This document shows, piece by piece, positions 41,859-51,305 of a DNA stretch of 64,000 bases; position 1 is the stretch's first letter, and every line of letters starts with the position of its first letter. The stretch spans positions 557,222 to 621,221 of the forward strand of contig NZ_CP007026.1 of NCBI RefSeq assembly GCF_000812185.1, read 5' to 3'. Position numbers and translations under genes: made by a program. Source of the DNA: Candidatus Nitrosopelagicus brevis. GTDB lineage: Archaea; Thermoproteota; Nitrososphaeria; Nitrososphaerales; Nitrosopumilaceae. A model generated the notes under the pieces. The model was not told the origin of the DNA and did not search any database. It worked only from the letters and a program-made list of their open reading frames with translations.

Positions 41859-42908
41859 ATGAAGAAAGTCTTTGTCAATGGCTATGGTTCAATTGGCAGT
41901 CGTATAATTCAATTTATCAAAGATGATCCTGAAATTGAACTAGTCGGAGTAGGAAAATATTCTCCAGATTCAAAAGTAACTGACGCCATAAACCGAGGAT
42001 TCAAAGTATATGTGCCTGAAAAAAATCAAAATGCATTCTCTGATTTTACCATAACTGGAAACATCGAAGCTGCATTAGATGAATCAGATTTGGTTATTGA
42101 TGCATCTCCTGGCGGAGTGGGTTTTAAAAATAAAAAATTATTTTATGAGCCTAGAGATATTTTATCAATTTATCAGGGTGGAGAAACAATCGATGGAGAA
42201 AACGCTGTTTCTGATTTATTGTTTAATTCAAAGGTAAACTATGCAGATGCAATTGGGAAAAAACATGTCATGCAAGGTAGCTGTAATGTTACCGGTATGG
42301 GTCGAATCTTAGAACCATTGCGAAAAAATTTTGGAAATTCAATTAAAAGATTTGATGTTACGCTTGTGAGAAGATGGGCAGATATTGAACAAACCGATGA
42401 ATCAGTTACAGATACGATTGAACTAACACAGAGTCCACATCACGGGGACGATGTAAAATCATATTTTGGTAAAGAATCTCCGTTGTTTGTTCGTGCAATT
42501 AAAGTTCCTACACGACAAATGCATTTACACATAATGGATATAAGATTTAAAGAGACTGCACCATCTGTAGATGAAATACATGGTATATTCAAAAATGAAT
42601 ATGGTGTTGCAACATTATGGAATGCCAAAGGAACTAAAGATATAAGAGATTTTGCAGAAAAATTAAACTTTGGTTTTAAAGATACTAACATGATTCACAT
42701 ACATGCTAACATGACACAAAAAATTGACGATACAATTCAGATTATGTATTCAGACGATCAAACCGGAATTGTGATTCCTGAAAATCATATGTTGTTACAA
42801 GCAATGTTGTTTGAAAAATCACATGAGGATGCTGTAAAACATACAGAAAAACTGTTCAACATGTCTGAGAAAAAAAGACTTTTGGAATCTAATTTTAGCA
42901 AAGAATAA
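41859..42908 (+). CDS. gap: Type II (archaeal) glyceraldehyde-3-phosphate dehydrogenase
   Basis: The 349-residue enzyme has the archaeal GAPDH N-terminus KKVFVNGYGSIGSRIIQFIK (nucleotide binding), SDLVIDASPGGVGFKNKKLF, and catalytic Cys in VMQGSCNVTGMGRILEPL, with LVRRWADIEQTDE. It interconverts 1,3-bisphosphoglycerate and glyceraldehyde 3-phosphate; in autotrophic thaumarchaea it serves gluconeogenesis. Its TAA abuts the stop of the convergent CNNM gene. Confidence 0.94.
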   Translation: MKKVFVNGYGSIGSRIIQFIKDDPEIELVGVGKYSPDSKVTDAINRGFKVYVPEKNQNAFSDFTITGNIEAALDESDLVIDASPGGVGFKNKKLFYEPRDILSIYQGGETIDGENAVSDLLFNSKVNYADAIGKKHVMQGSCNVTGMGRILEPLRKNFGNSIKRFDVTLVRRWADIEQTDESVTDTIELTQSPHHGDDVKSYFGKESPLFVRAIKVPTRQMHLHIMDIRFKETAPSVDEIHGIFKNEYGVATLWNAKGTKDIRDFAEKLNFGFKDTNMIHIHANMTQKIDDTIQIMYSDDQTGIVIPENHMLLQAMLFEKSHEDAVKHTEKLFNMSEKKRLLESNFSKE

Positions 42909-44153
42909 TTATTTTATTTTCTCTATTCTGATTTTGTCAGGTTTATTTTTTGAAACTTTTTCTATCATTATTCTTAATGACTCAATCTCAATTTTATCTC
43001 CCTCTTTTGGAATGTCTCGCAATTTTTCATGTAGCAGTCCATTTAATCGTGAATAATCATCCCCTTCAGGAATATTTGTTTTGAAAATCTCATTAATTTT
43101 ATCAATTTCAATATCTCCATTTGTTAAAATTACATCGTTTCCTTCATTCTGAAATACTTGTTGAACCGTATCTTTCTCATCATGAATTTCACCTACAATT
43201 TCTTCAAGTAAATCTTCTAATGTCACACATCCTTCTACTCCACCAAATTCATCTACTACAATTGCCATGTGAGTTTGTCTGCCTTGCATCTCTTTTAGTA
43301 AATCACTAACACGTTTTTCTTGAGATACAAAAATTGGGTCTCGCATAATTTCTTCAAGGGATATCACTTTCTCATCATTTTCTAATGTTTTTAGCACATC
43401 TCTAACATGTACAATTCCTGTGATATTATCACTATTCTCAGAAAAAACTGGAATTCTAGAAAAGCCACTGTTATTAATTTCAGGCAATGCTTCAAACAAC
43501 ATCTTTTTAGAATTCAATGTGAACATTTTTGTTCTCGGTGTCATAACTGAACGAATTACTATGTCATCAAAATTTAGTGCACCGTGTACTAATTCACTTT
43601 CTTGTTTTTCTATTGCTTTATCTTTTAATCCTTGATCAATCACTCCTTTAATCTCATCTTCCGTTAATCCTGGAGGGTTATCGCTACTTCCTGTTAGACG
43701 AATAATTCCTTTGGTTATTGCTTCTAAGATCCTAACAATCGGATAAAATGCATAGCTGAATGCCAATAATACTGGACTATACCTAGTTGCAATCTTTGCT
43801 GCGTTAGCATTACAGTATGTCTTTGGTGTTATTTCTCCAAAAACTAGTATCAAAAATGTCATAATTCCAATTACTATGGCTAATCCATCGTTTCCAAATA
43901 TTTTTAATGCAATATCGGTTGCTATTGCAGTTGATGCAACATTAACTAAATTATTTCCTAGATTAACACTGGCCATCATGCGACTAGGATTTGTTTTTAA
44001 TTTTAGAAGTGATGACGCACCTTTTACCTTGTCTTTTACCATCTGTTCAATCTTTGATAATCTAACTCCTACCAAAGCTACTTCTAATCCACTAAAGAAG
44101 CCAGAAAGCCCAATCAAAACTACCAGCAAAGGTATTTCAAATTCTAATTGCAT
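42909..44153 (-). CDS. CNNM/CorC (DUF21-CBS-CorC) membrane protein
   Basis: The 414-residue protein has an N-terminal DUF21 membrane domain of about four helices (FEIPLLVVLIGLSGFFSGLE, IVIGIMTFLILVFGEITPKT), a CBS pair (residues ~205-320, TPRTKMFTLNSKK, GIVHVRDVLKTLE) and a C-terminal CorC/HlyC domain (residues ~335-414, VILTNGDIEIDKINEIF). Family members move or regulate Mg2+ and other divalent ions. An AT-rich box near 44165-44175 fits a leaderless start. Confidence 0.92.
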   Translation of the reverse strand: MQLEFEIPLLVVLIGLSGFFSGLEVALVGVRLSKIEQMVKDKVKGASSLLKLKTNPSRMMASVNLGNNLVNVASTAIATDIALKIFGNDGLAIVIGIMTFLILVFGEITPKTYCNANAAKIATRYSPVLLAFSYAFYPIVRILEAITKGIIRLTGSSDNPPGLTEDEIKGVIDQGLKDKAIEKQESELVHGALNFDDIVIRSVMTPRTKMFTLNSKKMLFEALPEINNSGFSRIPVFSENSDNITGIVHVRDVLKTLENDEKVISLEEIMRDPIFVSQEKRVSDLLKEMQGRQTHMAIVVDEFGGVEGCVTLEDLLEEIVGEIHDEKDTVQQVFQNEGNDVILTNGDIEIDKINEIFKTNIPEGDDYSRLNGLLHEKLRDIPKEGDKIEIESLRIMIEKVSKNKPDKIRIEKIK

Positions 44154-44301
44154 TTGATAACCTCTAATAATTTTGTTTTATTGATATAAACACTGCATAT
44201 CATATATTGTAGTTACACCACATTTTCAGATTAATCTAATTTGTATATGGTTTCTATTAAACCCTTGAGATTAAGTAAAATTGATTTTCTCCAATCTGAG
44301 C

Positions 44302-45645
44302 CTAAATCTTTGGTGGTCTTGCAAATTTATTTGAAGGATCGTTATGATAATCGATTGGAAGTAAAGGTTCTTTTTGTCGTCCTGTTAAAATTCCTACTAC
44401 TTTGTCATCTTTTTTAATCACACCTTTATCACGTAATTTCTTTATGCCTGCAACTGATGCTCCTGACGCCATTTCACAATCAAATCCGTTTAATCCTACT
44501 ACTGACATTCCATCGAGCATTTCTTTATCGGTAACTTCTTCTACAATTCCATTTGTAAATTCTAAAGCACGTAGTCCTTTTGCAACGTTTGAAGGTTTAC
44601 CAATTTGTATTGCAGTTGCTTTAGTCTTTGGTTTAAGATTTTCATCTTTACTCATTTCATCATAGAATCTTCGTATTAATTCAAAATTAGGTGCGCCCTC
44701 ATTCCATCGTAATTTTTCTTCATCAAAAATTCCGTTAAATAATTGATAGAGTGTGTTAGCTCCACTTGCATTAATTACGGCTATTCGTGGAATTTTTTTA
44801 ATCCATCCCCATTCATATAATTCCATTAAACTTTTTCCACAACTTGATGTATTCCCTAATGCACCTCCTGGATAAACCAACCAATCCGGTACCTCCCAAT
44901 TTAGATATTCAAGCGCTCTATATGGAATTGTTTTTTGACCTTCAATTCTAAATGGATTTACTGAATTTACTGTATAACTTCCAGGTTCTTCTGCTGCTTC
45001 TAATGATTTTGTAAATGCATCATCAAAGTTTCCATTAACTTTTACCATCTGAGTTCCAAATTGATATGCTTGGCTTAATTTTCCTGGGGCTATTTGTCCA
45101 TCTGGAATGTAAACATCACATTCCATGTTTTCATTTGCTGCAAACATTCCTGCTGATGCAGAGGTATTACCTGTAGACGCACAAATAATTTTTTTTGCAC
45201 CCATCATTTTTCCATGAGTAACTGCTGCAGACATTCCATTATCTTTAAACGAACCACTTGGATTGTATCCTTCTGGTTGAAATACTACGTTTTCATTATC
45301 AAGACCAACAAATTCTGCAACTTTGCTCATATGATATGGTTTTGATTGTCTTCCTTCTGCGCCGTCTAGTGATACTAGATATTTTGAACACTGTTCGATG
45401 TCTTCTGTTTCAATTTCACAAAAATTTAATAATTCTCTAAATCGCCACACACCACTTTCATTGTAAATACTTCCTTGTGGATTTCTTCTTTCGTAAAATA
45501 CCTCTTTCAAGCTTGAACTTGGTTTATTTTCATATTTTACATCAAGCAAGAAATTGCATGAATCACACTTTATGGCTAGTGATTTTATGGAATATGTTTT
45601 CCCACAATTTGGATTAATACATACAAGTTTGGCTTTTTGTTGCAT
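44302..45645 (-). CDS. thrC: Threonine synthase
   Basis: The 447-residue PLP enzyme has an N-terminal zinc ribbon (CINPNCGKTYSIKSLAIKCD SC) typical of archaeal ThrC, then PEGYNPSGSFKDNGMSAAV with the PLP lysine, ICASTGNTSASAGMFAANEN and VYPGGALGNTSSCGKSL. It converts O-phosphohomoserine to threonine. A TTTAAATT box at 45670-45677 favours ATG 45645 over 45657. It stands alone. Confidence 0.95.
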   Translation of the reverse strand: MQQKAKLVCINPNCGKTYSIKSLAIKCDSCNFLLDVKYENKPSSSLKEVFYERRNPQGSIYNESGVWRFRELLNFCEIETEDIEQCSKYLVSLDGAEGRQSKPYHMSKVAEFVGLDNENVVFQPEGYNPSGSFKDNGMSAAVTHGKMMGAKKIICASTGNTSASAGMFAANENMECDVYIPDGQIAPGKLSQAYQFGTQMVKVNGNFDDAFTKSLEAAEEPGSYTVNSVNPFRIEGQKTIPYRALEYLNWEVPDWLVYPGGALGNTSSCGKSLMELYEWGWIKKIPRIAVINASGANTLYQLFNGIFDEEKLRWNEGAPNFELIRRFYDEMSKDENLKPKTKATAIQIGKPSNVAKGLRALEFTNGIVEEVTDKEMLDGMSVVGLNGFDCEMASGASVAGIKKLRDKGVIKKDDKVVGILTGRQKEPLLPIDYHNDPSNKFARPPKI

Positions 45646-45758
45646 GATTCTACCCATAATTTGCTACTAATTTAAAGGCTGGATTGATATTCTTCACCTC
45701 ATATTTTCATAAAATTCACCAAGTAAAGATTTAGAACTAATTTTTAATTAGATATATC

Positions 45759-46136
45759 ATGGTGATTGTTGATGAATATTTTCATGATCTTATGAAGAAA
45801 ATTCTAAACAGCTATGATATAATTAAAAATCTAGAAGATTCTAAAGAAGATTTTCTAATTTTAGATGTTGAATTGTCTAAAATTAATGGACTGTTGAAAG
45901 TGTTACTTAGAAAATCCGATGAATTTTCTGATAAAAATAGTGAATTTTCGAAATTGAAGAAAAAAATTCAAAATTATTTTCAAAATTATTATTTTGTTGA
46001 AGAACTTGAAAAAATGAAAGAAATCTATTCCGAAGATCCATTGAGAGTAAAACATATCAGAAATTCTATAGTTAAATCACTTCAGGATGAAAAAATGATT
46101 TTTAGAATTTATGACATTGCAAATGATTTGAAATAA
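45759..46136 (+). CDS. Helical hypothetical protein
   Basis: This 125-residue protein is almost entirely helical and charged (YFHDLMKKILNSYDIIKNLE, SKLKKKIQNYFQNYYFVEEL). No motif is recognised. A TATA-like box (TTTTTAATT, about 45735) supports a leaderless start. Its stop directly abuts the stop of the convergent gene at 46137. Confidence 0.65.
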   Translation: MVIVDEYFHDLMKKILNSYDIIKNLEDSKEDFLILDVELSKINGLLKVLLRKSDEFSDKNSEFSKLKKKIQNYFQNYYFVEELEKMKEIYSEDPLRVKHIRNSIVKSLQDEKMIFRIYDIANDLK

Positions 46137-46448
46137 TTATTTTTTCTTTTTTGAAATTTTAGAATCTTTATCTTTTATCTGTTTTTCAACTTCTGATTTT
46201 TTATCTTCGACTGCTTTGAAAACTTCTTGTATTAATCCATCTAGATGTCCATCGGAAATTTCGGGGGATACTGATTCTGAAATATTATTAATTGCTGCAG
46301 AAATTTCTGAACTTACTTGTTCAAAACTCTCAGGATCTTCTGCTGCTGTTGCATATAGAGCTTTTAGATTATCAACCTGATTTAATACCTGATCTGTTAA
46401 AGTTAGCTTATACTCCGAACCATCTACCAAGATATCTTTTGTTATCAT
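46137..46448 (-). CDS. Acidic helical hypothetical protein
   Basis: This 103-residue protein begins MITKDILVDGSEYKLTLTDQ, is helical through the middle (QVLNQVDNLKALYATAAEDP) and ends in a Lys-rich tail (KDKDSKISKKKK). No family is recognised. It lies 40 nt downstream of the hypothetical gene at 46489. Confidence 0.62.
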   Translation of the reverse strand: MITKDILVDGSEYKLTLTDQVLNQVDNLKALYATAAEDPESFEQVSSEISAAINNISESVSPEISDGHLDGLIQEVFKAVEDKKSEVEKQIKDKDSKISKKKK

Positions 46449-46488
46449 AAAATTTGTTCAAAAAGTAGGTTCTTAAAGTTTCTGACTC

Positions 46489-46848
46489 TCAAAACACTAT
46501 CATGTCGAGAGCTGCGGCGTCACTTACTAACGTGGTATGTCTCGAATTTATGACATATCCGTTCTTGATTTCTTTTGTTGGTACCCATCTGTTTGTTGAT
46601 GTATAATGCCTATCTTCTATCAGCTTTTGCTCTACTGCTTCGATATCTAGTTCACCTTCTTCAACTTTCTGTGATTCTAGATGTTTTATTGTGATTAGGA
46701 TTTTATTCACTTTGACTCTATCCCCAAATTTCCATTGTGATGGTGCGGTCTCATCTGATACTTCGACCACCTTAATCTTCATCTCTTTTGTGCCTAGAAC
46801 GTTTTTACTAACAAGCATACGTTCGTCTATGAAATCTGAGAAGCTCAT
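46489..46848 (-). CDS. Beta-rich hypothetical protein
   Basis: This 119-residue protein begins MSFSDFIDERMLVSKNVLGT and contains strand-like KIKVVEVSDETAPSQWKFGD, RVKVNKILITIKHL and NGYVINSRHTTLVSDAA. It could be an OB-like or small barrel fold; no named family. Codon use looks more GC-rich than its neighbours at the 3' end (ACGTTCGTC, GAGAGCTGCGGCG), but the stretch is short. Confidence 0.62.
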   Translation of the reverse strand: MSFSDFIDERMLVSKNVLGTKEMKIKVVEVSDETAPSQWKFGDRVKVNKILITIKHLESQKVEEGELDIEAVEQKLIEDRHYTSTNRWVPTKEIKNGYVINSRHTTLVSDAAALDMIVF

Positions 46849-46910
46849 ACTATTTTCAATATTTTGTCATTAATAAACAAAGACAAATTCTCTTCAATAT
46901 AGTGCCAATA

Positions 46911-47462
46911 TCATTTTGAAATTATTTTTTGGTATTTGGATTTGAAAGGCATTGGATAGTCTTTTAAATTCAATTTTTTCTTCTCACCTTGAATTAATGC
47001 ATACGTTGTACCGTCATATTTGCATACTATGTCAATTGGATCTTTCTTTGCATTCCATATCTTGTAAAATTCTCTTAATTCTCTTTTTTCGTACTTTCCT
47101 ACTCCTATTCTTTTCTTTGATAAAAATTTGAATGCTAAAATAACTTTTCGAGTTTTGTATACTGTAAAATTATTGGTCCAACTTAGGCATCGAATAATCT
47201 GGTCAAATGGAACTGTTAATGTAGTACCGGTCCCAGATTTTGCTTCTATTGTGAATATTATGCTATCTATGTTATTGACACACAAGATGTCGGGTAATGC
47301 AACGCTGGGAGATCCTAGTCTAAATGCTTTCCAATCATCCATTTTATTGAATCGTTTAACTAGCGTATCTTCCCAATTATAGCCTCGCTGTCTCCGCGTT
47401 TGTGCTATTTTTTTAAAATTAAGTGATTTTGTCTTATTTACAATTTTTAAATTTGATTTCAT
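46911..47462 (-). CDS. Hjc-like archaeal Holliday junction resolvase
   Basis: The 183-residue protein has a PD-(D/E)xK nuclease core: Glu in QRRQRGYNWEDTLVKRFN, Asp in GSPSVALPDILCVNNID, and E-x-K in IIFTIEAKSGTGTT. Spacing fits archaeal Hjc, which cleaves four-way DNA junctions. It has a basic N-terminal extension (MKSNLKIVNKTKSLNFKK) and a longer C-terminal part than the usual 120-140 residues, so a related nuclease role is possible. Confidence 0.78.
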   Translation of the reverse strand: MKSNLKIVNKTKSLNFKKIAQTRRQRGYNWEDTLVKRFNKMDDWKAFRLGSPSVALPDILCVNNIDSIIFTIEAKSGTGTTLTVPFDQIIRCLSWTNNFTVYKTRKVILAFKFLSKKRIGVGKYEKRELREFYKIWNAKKDPIDIVCKYDGTTYALIQGEKKKLNLKDYPMPFKSKYQKIISK

Positions 47463-47520
47463 ACCAATACGTTTGTCTTATTGAATATAGTAATACAGGT
47501 TATTGTCTAATGACCTATTG

Positions 47521-47844
47521 CTAATTGTTTTCAACGATGAATGAATAATGAGGTTTGGAATCAAATGACACATTCATTGTAACACTTTGTCCTGTTTTTG
47601 GTATTGATGTGGATGAAATCTCGCCCATAATCCGTATACCGTAATCAATTTCTACTAGCCCAAAATAAGTAGAATCTTTTTTTGAAAATTCAATGATTTT
47701 TCCAAGATTTTTTGATTTTTTCCATTCAACTTCATTAAAACATACATGACAGATTTCATTAGGGGGCCATATCTTTTCATCACATTTTTCACAGTAAGAT
47801 ATTTGAAAAATACCTTGTTTCAATTGTTCTTCAAAAAATGTCAA
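47521..47844 (-). CDS. DUF35 (OB-fold, zinc ribbon) acyl-CoA-associated protein
   Basis: The 107-residue protein has a rubredoxin-like zinc ribbon (YCEKCDEKIWPPNEICHVCF) and an OB domain (LGKIIEFSKKDSTYFGLVEI, TGQSVTMNVSFDSKP). In archaea DUF35 proteins bind thiolases and shape their CoA tunnel. It overlaps the thiolase gene by 4 nt, as expected for such a pair. It is the last gene of a four-gene operon. Confidence 0.9.
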   Translation of the reverse strand: MTFFEEQLKQGIFQISYCEKCDEKIWPPNEICHVCFNEVEWKKSKNLGKIIEFSKKDSTYFGLVEIDYGIRIMGEISSTSIPKTGQSVTMNVSFDSKPHYSFIVENN

Positions 47845-48947
47845 TTTTCTAATACCACGACCGAGCTTGAAGTTCCTGCTGCAGACATATTATGAATTAA
47901 TCCTGTTTTCAAATTAGAAATTTGCCGTTTTTCAGATTTGCCTTGAAGCTGAGTTGCAATTTCTATTGTTTGTGATATTCCTGTTGCTCCTAACGGATGT
48001 CCTGCCCCAATCAATCCCCCTCGAGGGTTTATCATTCTATTTTCAGTATTGAATAAATCTCTGACAAATTCTCCACTTTTGTCACTAGCCGTAATTCCTA
48101 ATTCAGAAATTGCCATTAATTCACAAACCGAAAATGCATCATGTACTTCTGCAACATTGACATCATTCGGTCCAATTTTTGCCATTTTGTATGCCGTTTT
48201 TGCGGCAATTCGCGTACTTTCAATTTCTTCAAGAATGTTTTTTGTAAAACTTGCAGATGTAGTTTTTTGCCCAATTCCTTTAATCCAAATTGGTTGATCA
48301 GAAATTGTTTTTGCTTTTTCTTCAGATGCCAATAAAATTGATGAACTACCAGAACATGAACGTGAACAATCTAAAATTCTTAGGTCATCCGTAATCTGTT
48401 TTGAATTCATAACTTCAGATATAGTTCGAGGTTCGTTACTATATGCAAATGGATTATCCATTGCTTGTTTATGATTTTTGGCAGATACTATTGCAAGTTC
48501 TTCTTCAGTGATTTGAAATTTTCTTTTATAAGATTTGGTAAGCATAGATGCCCAATAAATTGGATGTTCAAAACTCCCTCGTGATTTATCCCATTCTAAA
48601 ATCTGACCAGGATTAGTTGCAGATTCTACTCCTGAAATTAAAATTATATCTGCCAATCCTGAAAATATGTATGCATATCCTGAGATGAGTGCATTTGTTC
48701 CAGAGCTGCAAAGATGTTCTATTGAATGTGAAATTTTTGGCTGTATCCCCATCGTTTCTGATAAAATTGCACCTAGATATTTCGAATTATTGTTTGTGGA
48801 TACAAGAACCCCTTCGACATCTTTAGGTTCACAATTTCTTACAGATTGAATACAATTTTTAGTTGATTCAAAAAGTAATTTTTCAACATCTCCATCATCT
48901 TTAGAAAACTTTGTTTGTCCTGTACCTACTATTGCCACATCATTCAT
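47841..48947 (-). CDS. Thiolase-like acetyl-CoA acyltransferase (SCP-x type)
   Basis: The 368-residue thiolase has the nucleophile Cys in SIEHLCSSGTNALISGY and the His of VAEVHDAFSVCELMA and GAGHPLGATG. The second active-site Cys of classical thiolases is replaced (GLIHNMSAAGTSSS), as in archaeal and SCP-type enzymes. It probably condenses or cleaves beta-ketoacyl-CoA. It is paired with DUF35 but lies 7 kb from HMG-CoA synthase, and overlaps the preceding oxidoreductase gene by 8 nt. Confidence 0.88.
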   Translation of the reverse strand: MNDVAIVGTGQTKFSKDDGDVEKLLFESTKNCIQSVRNCEPKDVEGVLVSTNNNSKYLGAILSETMGIQPKISHSIEHLCSSGTNALISGYAYIFSGLADIILISGVESATNPGQILEWDKSRGSFEHPIYWASMLTKSYKRKFQITEEELAIVSAKNHKQAMDNPFAYSNEPRTISEVMNSKQITDDLRILDCSRSCSGSSSILLASEEKAKTISDQPIWIKGIGQKTTSASFTKNILEEIESTRIAAKTAYKMAKIGPNDVNVAEVHDAFSVCELMAISELGITASDKSGEFVRDLFNTENRMINPRGGLIGAGHPLGATGISQTIEIATQLQGKSEKRQISNLKTGLIHNMSAAGTSSSVVVLEN

Positions 48948-49917
48948 TTGATTCTCCTGAAAAAGTTTTTGTTAATAATTCAAATGATTCGTTCACATTG
49001 CCTATAGGATTGAACTGAATGATGGGTAAATCAATTCCCACATCTCTAAAAGCATCTAATTTTTTTACTGCCGTGGCAGGAGTACCTGCAATACATAAAT
49101 CGTCTAACATTTTTTCTGGTATCAATTCTTGTAAACCATCTAACCCATTTTTCTTATACTCTTCATTAATGATCTTTACCTCATCAGAATATCCGGTTGA
49201 TTGTAAAAATTCACGATAAATTTTTCCTACGGCAATGTAAAAACTAAGAGTTTTCTTTGCACGATTTCTAGATTTTTCTTCATCTTCATGAATGCATGTA
49301 ATTATCTGTAATGCAGTATCGATTTTTTTCTTTCTTTGCATTTTTGATATTGTTTCTTTCATTTCATTTTTTGGTCTTAAATAAAATATCACTCCATCTG
49401 CAATATCCCATGTCATTTCAACCATTTTTTGATTAATAGCAGCAAGATAAATTGGAATTTCTTTTCTTATTGGTTTTGTTAATAATGAAAAATCTTTCAG
49501 AGTGAATATTTTTCCAGAATAATTTATTTTTTCACCTTGTAATGCTAAACGTATAATCTCTACATACTCTTTCATTCTTTGAACCGGTGCATCAAAAGAA
49601 TTTCCATGAAAATTTTCTACAATTGGCACACTACTTGTACCCAATCCCAGTATCAATCTTCCGTTAGAAATAGTATCTACAGTTGATGCACCCATTGCAA
49701 TCAAACTTGGACTTCTGGAATAGATGTTAATTATTGATGAACCAATTTTTGAAAATGTGTTTTCTTTCGATGCTAGTCCGAGCATAGAAAAATTTTCCAT
49801 GCCCCATGTTTCGGGAATCCATTCGACTTCTGGTTTTATTTCATTTAGTTTACGTGAGCATTCTAAAACCTCCTCGATGGAAAGCAATGAACCTAAACTG
49901 TAAGATAATCGTCTCAT
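48940..49917 (-). CDS. LLM-class F420-dependent oxidoreductase
   Basis: This 325-residue TIM-barrel protein is of the luciferase-like/MER family: NTFSKIGSSIINIYSRSPSL, TVDTISNGRLILGLGTSSVP, MKEYVEIIRLALQGEKINYS and PEKMLDDLCIAGTPATAVKK. Archaeal members use coenzyme F420. Thaumarchaea make F420, so this is plausible. Substrate unknown. It overlaps the nucleotidyltransferase gene by 4 nt and the thiolase by 8 nt. Confidence 0.88.
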   Translation of the reverse strand: MRRLSYSLGSLLSIEEVLECSRKLNEIKPEVEWIPETWGMENFSMLGLASKENTFSKIGSSIINIYSRSPSLIAMGASTVDTISNGRLILGLGTSSVPIVENFHGNSFDAPVQRMKEYVEIIRLALQGEKINYSGKIFTLKDFSLLTKPIRKEIPIYLAAINQKMVEMTWDIADGVIFYLRPKNEMKETISKMQRKKKIDTALQIITCIHEDEEKSRNRAKKTLSFYIAVGKIYREFLQSTGYSDEVKIINEEYKKNGLDGLQELIPEKMLDDLCIAGTPATAVKKLDAFRDVGIDLPIIQFNPIGNVNESFELLTKTFSGESNE

Positions 49918-50600
49918 TTGAAATATTTAGAATATTTTTTTGATTTTATTTCTTTTGAACATTCTTCTATGTCTTTATGAGAATCAATTGAAAACCATAG
50001 TGCATTTTTGAATTTAATCGTCTCAAGTGTCTTATTTTTTGCCATTTTTGGAAAAACAATACCTTCTAAACTGCCTTTTCTAGGAATTATTTTTTCAATA
50101 TTCATTGATAGATGATATATTCCAGGGTTCATCCAAACATCAGTTACATCTTTTTTTTCATTAAATTTTAAAATTTTATTATTTCGGATATCCATGGTGC
50201 CAAATTTTGTTTTCAGTTCATTGGCTGCAATTGTATTTGGTTTTTTAAGAATTTTTTTTAGATCAATGTTTGTAACGATATCTCCATTTAATACCACAAA
50301 TGATTCTTCATCAACAAATCTTAATGCTTTTTTTACTGCCCCGCCAGTACCTAGTGGTGTTTTTTCAATTGAAAATGATATCTCACATCCAAAATTTTTT
50401 TTCTTTTTAAGAAATTTTTCTATAAGGTCCGATTTGTAACCACTAGAAATTATAATTTCGGTGATTCCATATTTTTTAAGATATTTTATGGTTCGTTCTA
50501 TGAGTGGTTTATTATTTATTGGAATCAATGGTTTTGGAATTTTATCTGTAATTGGACGTAATCTTTTTCCTCTTCCTCCTGCTAAAATTATTGCTTTCAT
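49914..50600 (-). CDS. Sugar nucleotidyltransferase (NDP-sugar pyrophosphorylase)
   Basis: The 228-residue protein has the nucleotidyltransferase signature KAIILAGGRGKRLRPITDKI PKPL, then KPLIERTIKYLKKYGITEII and SFVVLNGDIVTNIDLKKIL. It lacks the C-terminal hexapeptide or CBS part of longer relatives. It probably activates a hexose phosphate with NTP. First gene of the operon continuing through the oxidoreductase, thiolase and DUF35. Confidence 0.9.
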   Translation of the reverse strand: MKAIILAGGRGKRLRPITDKIPKPLIPINNKPLIERTIKYLKKYGITEIIISSGYKSDLIEKFLKKKKNFGCEISFSIEKTPLGTGGAVKKALRFVDEESFVVLNGDIVTNIDLKKILKKPNTIAANELKTKFGTMDIRNNKILKFNEKKDVTDVWMNPGIYHLSMNIEKIIPRKGSLEGIVFPKMAKNKTLETIKFKNALWFSIDSHKDIEECSKEIKSKKYSKYFK

Positions 50601-50640
50601 AATGTTTGTTAATTTTTTCTATTTTTTAACGTATACTAAT

Positions 50641-51171
50641 CTATATGATCATCTCAAATGCGGTTAATCCAAAGAAATAACCTATCAATACCATGGTAAC
50701 ACCCCATGAACACGAACCTAGTATAGTATATGCCAAAAATTTCTTTACGCTCATTTTCAGTAATCCTGCAGGAACAGAAATCATTTCTCTAAATACTGGA
50801 ACCATTCTACCAAACAAAACTGCTTTGTCCCCATATTTTTCAAACCATCTTTCTACCTTTTCTAATTTCTTTTCAGAAATTCTAAACTTACCTAGGTATC
50901 TCAATAATGCGGTTCGTCCTAATTTTAGAGCGATTAGATAAATTACTGTTGAACCAATTGATGCACCCAATCCTCCAACAATACCTAACAACACTGCTTC
51001 TGCAACACTTAATCCATTTTGTGATGCAATGAACCCTGCAGTAGGAAATACGGCCATAGTGGGAATTGGAGGAATGATTGTTTCAAGTAATGCAGCAAGA
51101 AATACACCTGTGTACAAATATTCAGAAAGTAAATCTGCTATCCATTGAACTAATGCTTGTAATTCACTCAT
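50641..51171 (-). CDS. DedA family membrane protein
   Basis: The 176-residue protein has four to five membrane segments and DedA/VTT motifs: FLAALLETIIPPIPTMAVFP, GIVGGLGASIGSTVIYLIAL, FGRMVPVFREMISVPAGLLK and SCSWGVTMVLIGYFFGL. DedA proteins are phospholipid-related or proton-dependent transporters. The start overlaps the small zinc-protein gene by 8 nt, so the pair is coupled. Confidence 0.92.
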   Translation of the reverse strand: MSELQALVQWIADLLSEYLYTGVFLAALLETIIPPIPTMAVFPTAGFIASQNGLSVAEAVLLGIVGGLGASIGSTVIYLIALKLGRTALLRYLGKFRISEKKLEKVERWFEKYGDKAVLFGRMVPVFREMISVPAGLLKMSVKKFLAYTILGSCSWGVTMVLIGYFFGLTAFEMII

Positions 51172-51298
51172 TGTCTTTTTTCTCAGTTATGTAGTAATGC
51201 AATTCTGTGTAACATTCTTTGCAATATTCTTCAAATTTGGTATGTTCGCAATCATAACCTTTACTAGTATTTTGTCCACATTTTTCACATTTAGGCAT
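51164..51298 (-). CDS. Small zinc-binding protein coupled to dedA (44 aa)
   Basis: A 45-codon frame encodes MPKCEKCGQNTSKGYDCEHT followed by KFEEYCKECYTELHYYI. Five Cys plus His form two CxxC-type pairs, consistent with one treble-clef zinc site. The stop is inside the first codons of dedA (8-nt overlap), which supports it being translated. It is below the usual length cut-off. Confidence 0.65.
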   Translation of the reverse strand: MPKCEKCGQNTSKGYDCEHTKFEEYCKECYTELHYYITEKKDNE

Positions 51299-51305
51299 GC
51301 GAAAT

